Positions 25,510-35,918 are shown, counted from the first letter of the stretch. The stretch is DNA of 44,796 bases from Amazonocrinis nigriterrae CENA67 (GCF_016056305.1 NZ_JAECZC010000044.1:1-44796), one strand, 5' to 3'. Program-made: numbers and translations. The notes: a model not told the origin generated them from the sequence alone.

Positions 25510-25959
25510 ATGATCAAGGTATTGAGAGTTAGCCTGTTGCTTACAGTGATGGGGTTGGCATGGCCATTCAGCGCCAAAGCAAGTTCAAATAGCAACCTGA
25601 GTGTAGAAATTGATGGGTTCAGAAATCAAAAAGGACAAGTTTGCATAAGTTTATTTGCTAGCAGTCAAGGATTTCCCAATAACCGCGATCGCGTCATCCA
25701 AAGACAGTGTAACAAGATTAGCGAAAGTTCTGTGAAAGTTAGCTTTGGCAACTTGAAAGCAGGTAATTACGCCGTCGCCGTCTTCCACGATGAAAATAAT
25801 GACCTGAAGCTAAATCGCAATGATCTAGGTATGCCCACTGAAGGCTTTGGGTTTTCCAGAAACCCAGAAGTTACCACTAGTGCCCCCAAATTTAATGATG
25901 CAGCTTTTTTAATAGCTGGCCCCAACACCAATATTCAAATCAAGTTGAAATATTTTTAG
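25510..25959 (+). CDS. DUF2141 domain-containing exported protein
   Basis: About 149 residues from the ATG at 25510; a TTG eight codons earlier is in frame but gives an unusual N-terminus. The signal peptide (residues 1-24, cut near SAKA) leads to a DUF2141 domain: LSVEIDGFRNQKGQVCISLF, then LKAGNYAVAVFHDENNDLKLNRNDLGMPTEGFGFSRNP. The HDENNDLKLNRN stretch is acidic and EF-hand-like and is the best-conserved part of the family. Two cysteines (QVC and RQC) could form a disulfide. The family is widespread, predicted to be periplasmic or surface-exposed, and of unknown function. Confidence 0.92.
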   Translation: MIKVLRVSLLLTVMGLAWPFSAKASSNSNLSVEIDGFRNQKGQVCISLFASSQGFPNNRDRVIQRQCNKISESSVKVSFGNLKAGNYAVAVFHDENNDLKLNRNDLGMPTEGFGFSRNPEVTTSAPKFNDAAFLIAGPNTNIQIKLKYF

Positions 25960-26037
25960 TACAAGAAGCTAGGAGGCAGAATTTATGATTTTTGCCCCCA
26001 TCACCCCATCACCCTATCTCCCCAGCCCCCTACCTCC

Positions 26038-27201
26038 TTACTCTTCTGAATCTCTATGACTGTCTTCCGGTAAACTTTGTTGAGGTGGTAAGGCGCGCAT
26101 TTTATTCATCTGAGTCAGAGCATACCTTGCTGTTGACTGCACTTGTGCATCAGAATCTTCCAAGGCGTGGCTTAACATTTGGCTCATTTGATTCATCATG
26201 TCATAAACGCGAGTCAGGTCACGGATAGCATTTTGCCGCACCTGTGGACTTTCATCTTGCATCGAAATTGCTAAAGCACGGTTCATAGGTTTAAGCGTGC
26301 GGGTACTAATTTCTGCCAAAGCTGCCAAAATTAAGCTGCGTTCTTGAGAATCCGCATCCATCATCAAATCTACCAGTGGCTGAATTGCCCGTGAGTCTCC
26401 CTGTTGACCCAAATCCCAGATAGCCTTGCGCCGCTTTGTGGGATCGTTACCGCGTAAGTCCTTCATCAATTCGTCAATGACATTAACTTTCGGCAGACGA
26501 GAAGTTTTGTCTGGTGGTAATACTACCGTAGGGATTGATGTTTTTGCAGTTTGGGGAACAGTCTCAGATGCAGGATTTTCCTGTTGATTTAGTGTATTGT
26601 CTAACTCTGGCAAGGATGGCGTAGGCAAGGCTTTTTGAGGTGAACTTAAAGCTTTTAGTTCTGCGTTGTTAGCTGGTTGCGTTTGTTTTGACTGACGAAA
26701 CCATCTGATTAAAAAGAGAATTGCGCCAATGCTTCCTAAAACTCCCAGCCCAAATAGTGACCACCAAATAAAATCTCTTTGGTTTTCTTTCGGTTTGGCA
26801 GTGGGTTCGGTAGTTGAAGTCAAAGAGGCAACGACAGGAGAGAGACTCAACTGAGTTTTTACTGCTAAAGCTGCTTGCAAATGCGATTGAGTCGCCACAT
26901 CTGCTACACCATCTAATCTTTTTAAACCTTCTGCTTTCTGAAATTTAGCTACAGCAATTTGCGTACTTCGGCTGTACTGTCCATTTGCTAAGCCGTTATA
27001 GTATCCTAACTCTTTCAAGTGTGTTTGCAACCGCTGCACATTCGACCCTTGGCTACCGGGTCTGAGAACAGCTTGTTTGGTCAATGCTGTAGAATTTGCT
27101 TGTGCAAGTTCTGTAAATGTGTTGCTACTTGCAGGATTGGGGTAAAAACCCAGGCAAGTAAAACAGGTAAATATTAGGATTGAGGAATAACATAGCCTCA
27201 T
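26038..27201 (-). CDS. Peptidoglycan-binding domain plus HEAT-repeat membrane protein
   Basis: 387 residues. A signal or anchor sequence (1-26) is followed by a PG_binding_1 domain at about 43-110 (LRPGSQGSNVQRLQTHLKELGYYNGLANGQYSRSTQIAVAKFQ), a membrane helix at about 145-167 (WWSLFGLGVLGSIGAILFLIRWF), a low-complexity linker, then HEAT repeats from about 240 (LRGNDPTKRRKAIWDLGQQGDSRAIQPLVDLMMDAD) to 375. The domain order puts the wall-binding domain outside and the HEAT scaffold inside, so it could couple the cell wall to a cytoplasmic partner; that is inference. The gene is monocistronic and convergent with the DUF2141 gene. The C-terminus ends EDSHRDSEE. Confidence 0.88.
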   Translation of the reverse strand: MRLCYSSILIFTCFTCLGFYPNPASSNTFTELAQANSTALTKQAVLRPGSQGSNVQRLQTHLKELGYYNGLANGQYSRSTQIAVAKFQKAEGLKRLDGVADVATQSHLQAALAVKTQLSLSPVVASLTSTTEPTAKPKENQRDFIWWSLFGLGVLGSIGAILFLIRWFRQSKQTQPANNAELKALSSPQKALPTPSLPELDNTLNQQENPASETVPQTAKTSIPTVVLPPDKTSRLPKVNVIDELMKDLRGNDPTKRRKAIWDLGQQGDSRAIQPLVDLMMDADSQERSLILAALAEISTRTLKPMNRALAISMQDESPQVRQNAIRDLTRVYDMMNQMSQMLSHALEDSDAQVQSTARYALTQMNKMRALPPQQSLPEDSHRDSEE

Positions 27202-27826
27202 ATTGGAAGTTGCAGCCTGAACGTGCTTTTGAAGTCATGGATACCACAATAACTTTAAGCTGTCTAAATGTTAAGTTTTAATGTGACACAAAAAAATATG
27301 TGTATAAAATAATAATTTTAAAAAATGAAGTGATACTGAGGGCAATTTAATGAATTGTTGTTAATCGACAATAACGTTTTAGGCTATTGTTAACGTCAGT
27401 ACAGTAGTGTTACTGCTAGCAAAAGTGTTATTAGAGACAGCAATTTTAGTGATCAAACTGAGTAATTACTTAAATGTCTAAGCTTGTTGAGTAGAACAAC
27501 TATGTAAGAAAGATACTTATGACTTGCGGGTTTTACACGTATGCTGCCAGTTTCATCTGTATTGCAATTACTGTATAACTTGCAGCCCTAAGAAAATGTG
27601 AAAAAAGGCTTTTCTGGTCGTGTGAGCAGTATTAATACTTAATTTTTTTTGTATTAACTGAGTAAGTTTTAGACTCTTTCTATGTAATACTTGGGAGAAT
27701 CTTGTCCTTTAATTAAAAATTTAGTTGAAAATTTTTAACATATTTTCAGTAAATAAGTTTTTATTTTTACCTCTGGTGCGGGAACTCTAATAGGTAAAGG
27801 ACGAATATGCAGTGCGAGGTCAAGTT
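27202..27826. other. Long AT-rich leader upstream of the giant kinase
   Basis: About 620 bases without a supported gene and without the STRR or MITE repeats common elsewhere. It is AT-rich and sits between two divergent genes, so it probably holds both promoters. I could not single out operators. Confidence 0.6.
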
Positions 27827-30800
27827 ATGCTGTCCACTTTGAAGATACCTGGTTATGACATCAGCGAAGTCATTCATGAAGGCGTAAATACCATTGTTTA
27901 TCGGGGAGAATCACAACCCGAACAAGAAAAAGTTATCCTCAAAGTTCTCAAAGCAGAATACCCAACCTTAGAGCAAATTACTCGCCTCAAACACGAGTAT
28001 TCTATTACAGAAAATCTCCATTTGAACGGTGTTGTGAAAGTTTTACGGCAGGAGGTTCACCAAAACCGCCTAGTTTTAGTAGCCCAAGATATTGGGGGTA
28101 TTAGTCTCAAAACCATGTTAGAAAAGCAAGACTCTATATTACCTCTGCAAACATTTTTGAATATTGCTATACAAATATCGCGATCGCTAATATCACTGCA
28201 TACTCACCACATTATCCATAAAGACATCAAACCCAGCAATATCATCATTAATCCCCAAACTTTTGAAGTAAAGTTAACTGACTTCAGTATCGCCTCGCGT
28301 CTGAGTAAAGAAACACCATTTTTAGCAAACTTCAATCAACTAGAAGGGACACTGGCGTATATGTCTCCCGAACAAACTGGGAGAATGAACCGAATAGTAG
28401 ATTACCGTACGGATTTTTACTCATTGGGTGTCACTTTCTACGAAATGTTAACGTGTAGATTACCTTATGAAGGTAGCGAACCAATAGAAATAGTTCACTG
28501 TCATATTGCCAAAGAACCAACGTCAATTCAGAAATTCAACCCAGAAGTACCTGCACCAGTCGCTGCAATTGTCAGCAAATTAATGGCGAAAAATGCAGAA
28601 GAACGATATCAAAGCGCAGCCGGATTATTAGCTGATTTACAATTTTGTCTGACTCAATTGGAGAATACAGGGGAGATAATTCAATTTATCCCAGGACAAA
28701 AAGACCGCGTTGCTCAACTTCTAATTCCTCAAAAACTATACGGACGTGAGCAAGAAGTGTCAAGTTTGTTGGCAGCATTTGACCGCATTAGCCACGGTGA
28801 AAGTGAACTTATGTTGGTATCAGGTTACTCTGGTATCGGAAAATCTTCTTTAGTTAACGAGGTACATAAACCTGTTGTTCGCCAGCGAGGTTACTTCATT
28901 AGCGGCAAATTTGACCAAATGGGGCGTAGTGTACCTTATGCTTCGATTATACAAGCTTTTCAGTTCCTCATGCGGCAATTGCTGACGGAAAATACTCAAC
29001 AACTGCAAAAATGGAAACAGAAACTACAAGCAGCATTAGGTGCTAATGGGCAAGTTATTATTGATGTCATTCCAGAAGTGGAACTGATTATTGGTAGACA
29101 GCCAGAAGTGGCACAATTAGGTGCAACAGAAGCCCAAAACCGCTTTAATCGAGTTTTCCAAAGATTTATTCAAGTTTTCTGTCAAAAAGAACACCCCTTG
29201 GTATTATTTTTAGATGACTTGCAGTGGGCAGACTCTGCATCATTAAATTTACTGCAAGTATTGATGACAAATGTAGAAAATAAATACCTGCTGCTAATTG
29301 GAGCATATCGGGATAATGAAGTTAGTGCAGGACATCCGTTAATTCAGACATTAGATGGTATCAAAAATACAGGAACAACAATTAACAATATCATACTGCG
29401 TCCGCTAAGTATCATTCATGTACAACAGATACTTTTAGATACTTTTGTAGAGACAGATAATTTTGCTGCACTACAGGAATTAGCAAATTTACTTTTTAAT
29501 AAAACTCAAGGAAATCCATTTTTCTTCACTCAACTATTAAAAACATTACATCAGGAAAATCTCCTAAAATTCGATTTCATCACTGGTGAATGGCAATGGA
29601 ATATTCAAGACATTCAATCTACTACAACTGTAGATAAAAGTGTAGTTGAGTTGATAGCAGAAAATATTCAAAAACTACCAGATGCAACGCAGATGGTATT
29701 AATTTTGTCAGCTTGTGTTGGTGCGCGTTTTAGCTTAGACGTATTGGCAATAGTGAGCGAACAAAGTTTACTAATGACTGCTGAAGCTTTACAACCTGCT
29801 TTACAACAAGGATTAATATTACCGCTCAACAATAATTATAAAGTGCCGCTACTATTTGCTGTTCAAGAATTAAAAGCCTTGGGCTTTGATGATTCTAAAG
29901 TAATGTACCGATTCTTACATGACCGAGTACAGCAGGCATGTTATTCATTAATTGTAGATCAAGACAAGAAAAAAACTCATCTCAAAATTGGTAAATTATT
30001 GCTCAAAAATACGCCTACAACAGAAATAGAGTCTAATATTTTTGATATTGTTAATCAATTAAATATGGGAATTGATACGTTCACCCAGCAAAGAGAAAAG
30101 GATGAATTAGCCAAACTCAATTTAAAAGCAGGACGCAAGGCCAAAGCAGCAGCAGCTTACGAAGGAGCATTCAAATATTTCAATATTGGGTTAGAGCTTT
30201 TATCTTCTCAAAGTTGGCAAATTCAATATGATTTGACACTTGCACTGTATGAATCAGCAACAGAAGCTGCCTATCTAACTACTAACTTTGCCATGATGGA
30301 ACAATGGACAGATATTGTTCTGCAACAGGCAAAAACAATTGTGGACAAAGTGAAAGTCTATGAAGTCAAAATCCAAACCCGGATAGCGCAAGGAAAATTA
30401 ATAGAAGCCATCAAGGTGGGACTGAAAGTATTAGAATTATTAGATATTAAACTATCAGAAACAGCCACTTTTGAGGATGTTCCGCAAGCTTTACAGGAAA
30501 CCGCTAACTATCTACATGGTAAGAATATATCAGATTTTATCAAACTACCGATAATGACTGATGTTAGCAAACTGGCTGCCATGCGGATATTATCTTGTAT
30601 AACTGCTCCCACTTTTCTCGCTGCACCTCCACTTTTTTCATTGACAATTTTCGCCCAAGTCAAACTATCGATTCAATATGGAAATTCGCCATTTTCACCG
30701 TTTGCTTATGCAAGTTATGGACTGATTTTGCACGCAATTGTTGGAGATATTGAAGCTGGTTATGAATTTGGTAAATTAGCTTTAAGCCTTGTGGAACAGC

Positions 30801-33241
30801 TAAATGCTTATGAGATGAAAGCTAGGACATTTTTTTCCGCAACTGTATTCATTAAACATGTAAAAGAGCATATCGTTCAGACTTTGCCACTGTTGCGGGA
30901 AGCTTTTTCTAGCGGACTGGAAAATGGTGACCTAGAATATGCTGGTTGGTCAGCAATGTATCAATATCAATACTCTTTTTTTATTGGTCAGGAACTAGGT
31001 ACTCTAGAGCGTGAAATGTCAGTATTTAGTAATACTTTTTCTGAATTTAAGCAAGCAGTAGTGTTAAGTTACCACGAAAACTGCCTACAAGTAGTTTTAA
31101 ATTTGCAAGGTAAAGCTAAAGATCCATGTCGTTTAGTTGGTGTTTATGACGAAGAAACCATGCTACCGCTGCTTTTGGAAGCCAATGAAGTGGTCGGGTT
31201 GTGCTTCTTTTATATCTATAAACTACTGCTTTGCTTTTTGTTTAGGAAATATACTGAAGCTGTGGTAAATGCAGAACAACTCAGTAAATATTTAGATGGT
31301 GGAAGAGGGAGCATTTTTGTACCTCTGTTCTATTTTTATGATTCTCTAGCACGGCTAGCTGTGTATTTCGATACTGATATTACGCAACGACAAGAGATAC
31401 TAGATAAAGTACAGGCAAACCAAGAAAAATTACATATATCGGCGCAATATGCCCCCATGAATTATCAGCATAAGTATGATTTGGTTGAAGCAGAAAAATA
31501 TCGTATTCTTGGTCACAAATATCAAGCGATGGATTATTATGACCGTGCTATTGCTGGTGCTGCTAAAAATAGTTATATCCAAGAAGAAGCGCTTGCTAAC
31601 GAATGTGCTGCTTTATTTTATTCTGGTTTAGGCAAGCAAAAAATTGCTAAAGGCTACATGACAGAAGCCTACTATAGCTATATTAAATGGGGAGCGATCG
31701 CTAAAGTAAAGCATTTAGAAAAAACTTATCCAGAATTAACTATCCGCACTCCAGCAGCCGAAATAGAAATTGATGCCAATAGCTCTATTTTTACCAATAC
31801 TATTAGCCCCACTATTAGCACAACAAAAGGAACTATAGCTAACAACAGCAACATTCTAGACTTAGCTACGGTGATCAAAGCTTCCTCAGCAATTAGTAAT
31901 AATATTATTTTGGAAAGTTTACCTCGCACCCTCCTACATGTTGTTCTAGAAAATGCAGGTGCCCAAAAAGGTGGCTTAATTTTAGAAAAAGACAACCAAT
32001 TATTTATCGAAGCAATTGATACTAATGAACAAGAAATGGATATTGTCCAACAATCAATACCTATAGAAGAGAGTCAATATATTCCCATCAAACTGATCAA
32101 CTATGTTGCTAGAACTCACCAAGCTTTAGTAATTGGAAATGCAACTATTGACCCCATTTCTAAAAATGATTTTTATATTAATCAATATCAATGTAAATCT
32201 ATTCTCTGTGTTCCTCTAATCTATCAACGTAGTTTTATTGGCATTTTTTACTTAGAAAATAATCTCATAACCGATGCATTCACTCCTGCACGTTTAGAAC
32301 TAATTACAATACTAGCCTCACAAGCTGCGATCGCGATTAAAAATGCCCGCCTTTACGCCTGGGAACAAGAAAAGTCTCAAGAGTTGCAACAAGCACTTTC
32401 CAAACTCCAACAAACCCAAGCCCAACTTGTCCACACTGAGAAAATATCTTCTTTAGGACAATTAGTTGCAGGTGTCGCCCATGAGGTCAATAACCCAGTC
32501 GGCTTTATCAACGGTAACTTGTCCCACGCCAGTCAATATATTGAAGACTTAATTAATCACCTGCAATTGTATATTAAGCACTATCCTGACCCTGTACCTG
32601 AAATTGTGGAAGATGCCGAAAATATTGATTTGGAATACCTACTTTCAGATTTGCCCAAGATGATTAGTTCTATGAAACTTGGAACTATTCGCATCAAAGA
32701 TATCATGCAATCTTTACGGAACTTCTCGCGGGTAGATGGGAATAATAAGAAAGCTGTTGATATTTGTGAAGGCATTGATACTACTTTAATGATACTGTCC
32801 CATCGCTTGAAAGCTAAAGCAGAGCGACCAGAAATTAAGGTAGTAAAACAGTATGAAAAGCTACCTTTAATCGAATGTTATCCTGGGCAACTCAATCAAG
32901 TGTTTATGAATTTGCTGTCCAATGCTATTGATGCATTAGAAGAGTCAAACGTTGGTAAAACATATAGTGAAGTTGAGAAAAATCCCAATATCATCACAAT
33001 TCACACTTTCGCTACAGATCAACAAGTCACTATTAGTATTGCAGATAATGGTTTAGGGATGAGTGAGGAAGTAAGACAAAGATTGTTTAATGCATTCTTT
33101 ACTACCAAAGCTGAAGGTAAAGGTACAGGCTTAGGACTTAGTATTAGTTATCAAATTATCACAGAAGCTCATGGTGGAACTTTAAAGTGTTTATCTTCAA
33201 AGGGTGAAGGTGCAGAGTTTGTGATTAAAATTCCAATTTAA
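27827..33241 (+). CDS. Giant hybrid: Ser/Thr kinase, AAA/TPR-like module, GAF and histidine kinase
   Basis: About 1804 residues. Order: Ser/Thr kinase (about 5-270, catalytic loop HKDIKPSN with Asp133; the DFG motif reads DFS), AAA ATPase (Walker A GYSGIGKSS at 333-341, Walker B LVLFLDDLQWADS), a long helical TPR-like region to about 1330, a GAF domain (about 1360-1500), a coiled coil, and a class-4 type histidine kinase with His1552 in AHEVNNP, N box [15 protein letters not shown] and G boxes IADNGLGM and [10 protein letters not shown]. Such trifunctional kinases are typical of Nostoc-like genomes, are cytosolic, and are inferred to integrate several inputs. No response regulator is adjacent. 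The ATG at 27827 has GAGG upstream; a GTG at 27812 is in frame. Confidence 0.93.
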   Translation: MLSTLKIPGYDISEVIHEGVNTIVYRGESQPEQEKVILKVLKAEYPTLEQITRLKHEYSITENLHLNGVVKVLRQEVHQNRLVLVAQDIGGISLKTMLEKQDSILPLQTFLNIAIQISRSLISLHTHHIIHKDIKPSNIIINPQTFEVKLTDFSIASRLSKETPFLANFNQLEGTLAYMSPEQTGRMNRIVDYRTDFYSLGVTFYEMLTCRLPYEGSEPIEIVHCHIAKEPTSIQKFNPEVPAPVAAIVSKLMAKNAEERYQSAAGLLADLQFCLTQLENTGEIIQFIPGQKDRVAQLLIPQKLYGREQEVSSLLAAFDRISHGESELMLVSGYSGIGKSSLVNEVHKPVVRQRGYFISGKFDQMGRSVPYASIIQAFQFLMRQLLTENTQQLQKWKQKLQAALGANGQVIIDVIPEVELIIGRQPEVAQLGATEAQNRFNRVFQRFIQVFCQKEHPLVLFLDDLQWADSASLNLLQVLMTNVENKYLLLIGAYRDNEVSAGHPLIQTLDGIKNTGTTINNIILRPLSIIHVQQILLDTFVETDNFAALQELANLLFNKTQGNPFFFTQLLKTLHQENLLKFDFITGEWQWNIQDIQSTTTVDKSVVELIAENIQKLPDATQMVLILSACVGARFSLDVLAIVSEQSLLMTAEALQPALQQGLILPLNNNYKVPLLFAVQELKALGFDDSKVMYRFLHDRVQQACYSLIVDQDKKKTHLKIGKLLLKNTPTTEIESNIFDIVNQLNMGIDTFTQQREKDELAKLNLKAGRKAKAAAAYEGAFKYFNIGLELLSSQSWQIQYDLTLALYESATEAAYLTTNFAMMEQWTDIVLQQAKTIVDKVKVYEVKIQTRIAQGKLIEAIKVGLKVLELLDIKLSETATFEDVPQALQETANYLHGKNISDFIKLPIMTDVSKLAAMRILSCITAPTFLAAPPLFSLTIFAQVKLSIQYGNSPFSPFAYASYGLILHAIVGDIEAGYEFGKLALSLVEQLNAYEMKARTFFSATVFIKHVKEHIVQTLPLLREAFSSGLENGDLEYAGWSAMYQYQYSFFIGQELGTLEREMSVFSNTFSEFKQAVVLSYHENCLQVVLNLQGKAKDPCRLVGVYDEETMLPLLLEANEVVGLCFFYIYKLLLCFLFRKYTEAVVNAEQLSKYLDGGRGSIFVPLFYFYDSLARLAVYFDTDITQRQEILDKVQANQEKLHISAQYAPMNYQHKYDLVEAEKYRILGHKYQAMDYYDRAIAGAAKNSYIQEEALANECAALFYSGLGKQKIAKGYMTEAYYSYIKWGAIAKVKHLEKTYPELTIRTPAAEIEIDANSSIFTNTISPTISTTKGTIANNSNILDLATVIKASSAISNNIILESLPRTLLHVVLENAGAQKGGLILEKDNQLFIEAIDTNEQEMDIVQQSIPIEESQYIPIKLINYVARTHQALVIGNATIDPISKNDFYINQYQCKSILCVPLIYQRSFIGIFYLENNLITDAFTPARLELITILASQAAIAIKNARLYAWEQEKSQELQQALSKLQQTQAQLVHTEKISSLGQLVAGVAHEVNNPVGFINGNLSHASQYIEDLINHLQLYIKHYPDPVPEIVEDAENIDLEYLLSDLPKMISSMKLGTIRIKDIMQSLRNFSRVDGNNKKAVDICEGIDTTLMILSHRLKAKAERPEIKVVKQYEKLPLIECYPGQLNQVFMNLLSNAIDALEESNVGKTYSEVEKNPNIITIHTFATDQQVTISIADNGLGMSEEVRQRLFNAFFTTKAEGKGTGLGLSISYQIITEAHGGTLKCLSSKGEGAEFVIKIPI

Positions 33242-33467
33242 GGGGAAGGGTAAGGGGAAGGGGAAGATTTTAACAGTTATTAGTTATCAACTTCTTTACT
33301 GTTCACTGAAATATAATATTGCCTTGGGCAAGGAAAAAGGACAAAGATTAAAATTTCACATTGTCAAAAAAGTTTACTCTTCCCCTCTGACATATCATCA
33401 TTCCTTGCCAAAGACTATCTTTTTACTTTCCTTTTCCCCTTCCTCCCTTCCCCTTCCTCCCTTCCCC
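33242..33467. repeat. Inverted purine/pyrimidine tracts between convergent genes
   Basis: TAAGGGGAAGGG-type repeats begin at the kinase stop (33240-33268) and their complement CCCTTCCCCTTA ends at the S9 peptidase stop (about 33430-33470). The two tracts could pair as long terminal arms of a 230-base hairpin. No ORF lies between. Confidence 0.6.
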
Positions 33468-35357
33468 TTATTTAACAACACCTGAATGGCCAGAGATATC
33501 TCCTAAAGCTTCAAATCTACCTCCCAAATATTTAGCAAGAAACTCCTCAGCGATCGCAAAAAAGTGCAAGCGATTTTCTGGTCTGACAAAGCCATGTCCT
33601 TCATCAGAGTAAACTATATATTGCACTGGTAAATTAGCCTGACGCAAAGCTTCTACAATTTGGTCGCTTTCTGCTTGTTTGACTCGCGGATCATTGGCAC
33701 CTTGACCGATAAGTAAAGGTTTTTGAATGCGGTCAGCGAAAAATAAAGGCGATCGCGATTTGAGAAATTCTTCTTCTGTGTCCAAGTTACCAACACGATG
33801 GTAAAGGGCGGCTTTCATCGGTTCCCAATAAGGCGGTATAGTTTTTAGTAAGGTAATTAAGTTACTAGGCCCGACAATATCCACACCAGCAGCAAAAACT
33901 TCTGGTGTAAAAGTTAATCCCACTAAGGTGGCGTAACCACCATAAGAACCGCCCATAATCGCAATCTTTTGTGGGTCAGAAATACCTTGTTGCACTAGCC
34001 AATTTACACCGTCGATTAAATCATCGTGCATTTTAGCAGCCCATTCACGATTACCAGCGTTGAGAAAAGCTTTACCATAACCACTAGAACCGCGATAGTT
34101 CACCTGTAAAACTGCATAACCCCGGTTAGCCAGCCATTGTACTGAGGGAGAAAAACCCCAAGTATCTCGCACCCAAGGGCCGCCATGAACTAGCAATACT
34201 GTTGGTAAATTCTGGGCTGGTATTCCTGGTGGTGTTGTCAGGTAAGCGTGAATAGTTAAACCATCCCGCGCCTCGTAGGAAATCGGTTGCATTGATGCTA
34301 GCTGCAATGCTTCGAGTTTGGGTTGGTTACTAAATAGAAAAGTGCTGGTTTTTGACTCTCGGTTGTAGGCATAGTAATAAACTGGGCCATTATCAGTTTT
34401 GTAAGCTACTAGCCAAGTTTGATCTGACAAATCGCGGCTAATTACAGAAAACTCTCCAGGACGTACTTTGGCGATTTCTGCAAAGTCAGCTGCTATGCTA
34501 TGGTCGATTACTTGCCATTCTTCTTTATCTTTGTAGAAAGAAACTGCTTGGATAACACGCGTCAATGGCTGAATCATTACCTCCACCACATCATACTGCT
34601 GGTCTTCGGCGATGACGGTTTCTTGATGGGTGTCTAGGTCAACAACTAATAGACGTTGGGCGTTAGCATCATGATTGCCTTTGATATAAAGTTTTTTACC
34701 ATCATCCGAGAAACTAACACAAGACCCTTCCTCATCTGGGCCCCAGTGGCGGAGAAGTTCCCACTGTTTATCTGTACTTTCCCGCAATAACACATCATAA
34801 CCACCATCAGGTGTAGTAGCTTTGGCTGCAAGTATCTCAAACTCGGCGTTAGCTGTCCAAGTGACGATGTTACCCGGATTTTCGGTATCGAACTCCACCG
34901 CACCATTTTTCAGGTTGATGCGATAAACGTCAAACTTTTGGGGATTATGCAAATTCAATCCTACCAGTACTTGGTCTGGGTATTTGGGTTCCAGTCCCAC
35001 AAATTCTGCTTTCACACCTGGGAATGGCGTTAAGTCACGCACAATCTTGGAGTGAATATTCACCAAGTAGAGGTGAAAGTTTTCATCACCATCCGCATCT
35101 TGCATGTAAAGCAACTGGTCAGCGTTATACGTCCAGAAGAAAATGCGGATACCCCGTTTTTTTTCAGCAGTTAGTATCTGGTCGTCTTCTTGTCCCACAG
35201 TCCGCAACCACACCTGCAAGACATTTTTCTCATCAGGGGCTATATAAGCCAAGTATTGACCATCAGGTGAGAGTCTTGGACTGGTCTTTTCTGGGTTGCC
35301 AAATAGGATTTGGCGCGGAATTAAGGGTGGTAGAGAGGGCGCTTGTGCAGATGACAT
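33468..35357 (-). CDS. S9 family prolyl oligopeptidase-type peptidase
   Basis: About 629 residues from the ATG at 35357; a TTG at 35399 would add 14 residues of doubtful value. An N-terminal seven-bladed beta-propeller (RLSPDGQYLAYIAPDEKNVLQVW, WTYNADQLLYMQDADGDENFHLY) covers roughly residues 20-370, followed by an alpha/beta-hydrolase domain. The catalytic triad is Ser471 in GGSYGGY, Asp556 in GANDPRV and His588 in DEGHGF. It resembles the acylaminoacyl-peptidase/DPP branch and should cleave short peptides. No signal peptide is seen with the ATG start, so it is probably cytosolic. It is convergent with the giant kinase and appears monocistronic. Confidence 0.93.
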   Translation of the reverse strand: MSSAQAPSLPPLIPRQILFGNPEKTSPRLSPDGQYLAYIAPDEKNVLQVWLRTVGQEDDQILTAEKKRGIRIFFWTYNADQLLYMQDADGDENFHLYLVNIHSKIVRDLTPFPGVKAEFVGLEPKYPDQVLVGLNLHNPQKFDVYRINLKNGAVEFDTENPGNIVTWTANAEFEILAAKATTPDGGYDVLLRESTDKQWELLRHWGPDEEGSCVSFSDDGKKLYIKGNHDANAQRLLVVDLDTHQETVIAEDQQYDVVEVMIQPLTRVIQAVSFYKDKEEWQVIDHSIAADFAEIAKVRPGEFSVISRDLSDQTWLVAYKTDNGPVYYYAYNRESKTSTFLFSNQPKLEALQLASMQPISYEARDGLTIHAYLTTPPGIPAQNLPTVLLVHGGPWVRDTWGFSPSVQWLANRGYAVLQVNYRGSSGYGKAFLNAGNREWAAKMHDDLIDGVNWLVQQGISDPQKIAIMGGSYGGYATLVGLTFTPEVFAAGVDIVGPSNLITLLKTIPPYWEPMKAALYHRVGNLDTEEEFLKSRSPLFFADRIQKPLLIGQGANDPRVKQAESDQIVEALRQANLPVQYIVYSDEGHGFVRPENRLHFFAIAEEFLAKYLGGRFEALGDISGHSGVVK

Positions 35358-35569
35358 ATAAAAGGATGAAATATAAAGGTTGAAGGCTAAATTAATCAAC
35401 CATTAATCTTGCACTCAGCCTAAATAACTGGAAGTTGCAGCTAAACAAACTTTTTCCGCCTAGGCGAACTCACGAAAAATTTAGGTTTTATAGCCTGTGT
35501 AGTCAAAATTAGTTTGTCTAGCCGCAATTTAAATTAAAGGTGTGCAAGTTATATGGAACCTGATTTCAG

Positions 35570-35800
35570 TTTATACTTCAAACTTCAGCCTTTTCACTTT
35601 AGGCTTTAGGCTTTTGACTCGAAGCTTTAACCTTTTGACTTGAAGCTTCAATCTTTTTACTCGAAGTTTCAACCTTTTGACCCGAAGTTTTAACCTTTTG
35701 ACTCGAAGTTTCAACCTTTTGACTCGAAATTTCAACCTTTTGACTCGAAGCTTCAACCTTTTGACTCAAAACTTCAATCTTTTTACTCGAAACCTCAGCT
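35570..35800. repeat. 21-bp minisatellite, eleven units
   Basis: Eleven head-to-tail 21-base units of the type TTTTGACTCGAAGTTTCAAC(C) fill 35570-35800 exactly (231 bases) with no spacers. The outer units are the most diverged. One minus-strand frame reads a basic heptapeptide repeat (LKLRVKR), which explains an open frame of about 60 codons there. It has no ribosome-binding site and nothing else gene-like, so I treat it as non-coding. Confidence 0.88.
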
Positions 35801-35888
35801 AATAGGGTGTGTTGTAGCCAAGCGCTGCACCATTAGTGATTCTCGGTGCGTTAGGACTCTTGTCCATAACGCACGCTACCATATATCC

Positions 35889-35914
35889 AAAATCTAAAAT
35901 CTAAAATCTAAAAT
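35889..35914. repeat. AAAATCT heptamer STRR
   Basis: Three to four tandem AAAATCT heptamers lie directly 3' of the recQ stop codon. This is a typical cyanobacterial STRR. Confidence 0.7.
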
Positions 35915-35918
35915 CGTA

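Larger units (their letters stand above)
35400..35918. other. Gene-free interval with minisatellite and STRR
   Basis: No gene is supported. It holds a short possible MITE end (CGAACTCACG at 35464), an eleven-unit 21-bp minisatellite (35570-35800) and AAAATCT heptamers next to the recQ stop (35889-35914). Confidence 0.7.

Noticed and set aside
25992-26228. Plus ORF of 78 codons after the DUF2141 gene
   Set aside because: It begins in a CCCCATCACC repeat and then runs antisense to the HEAT-repeat gene.
35571-35756. 61-codon minus ORF with LKLRVKR repeats
   Set aside because: The frame stays open only because the minisatellite period is 21 bases; no start signal or conserved flank is present.
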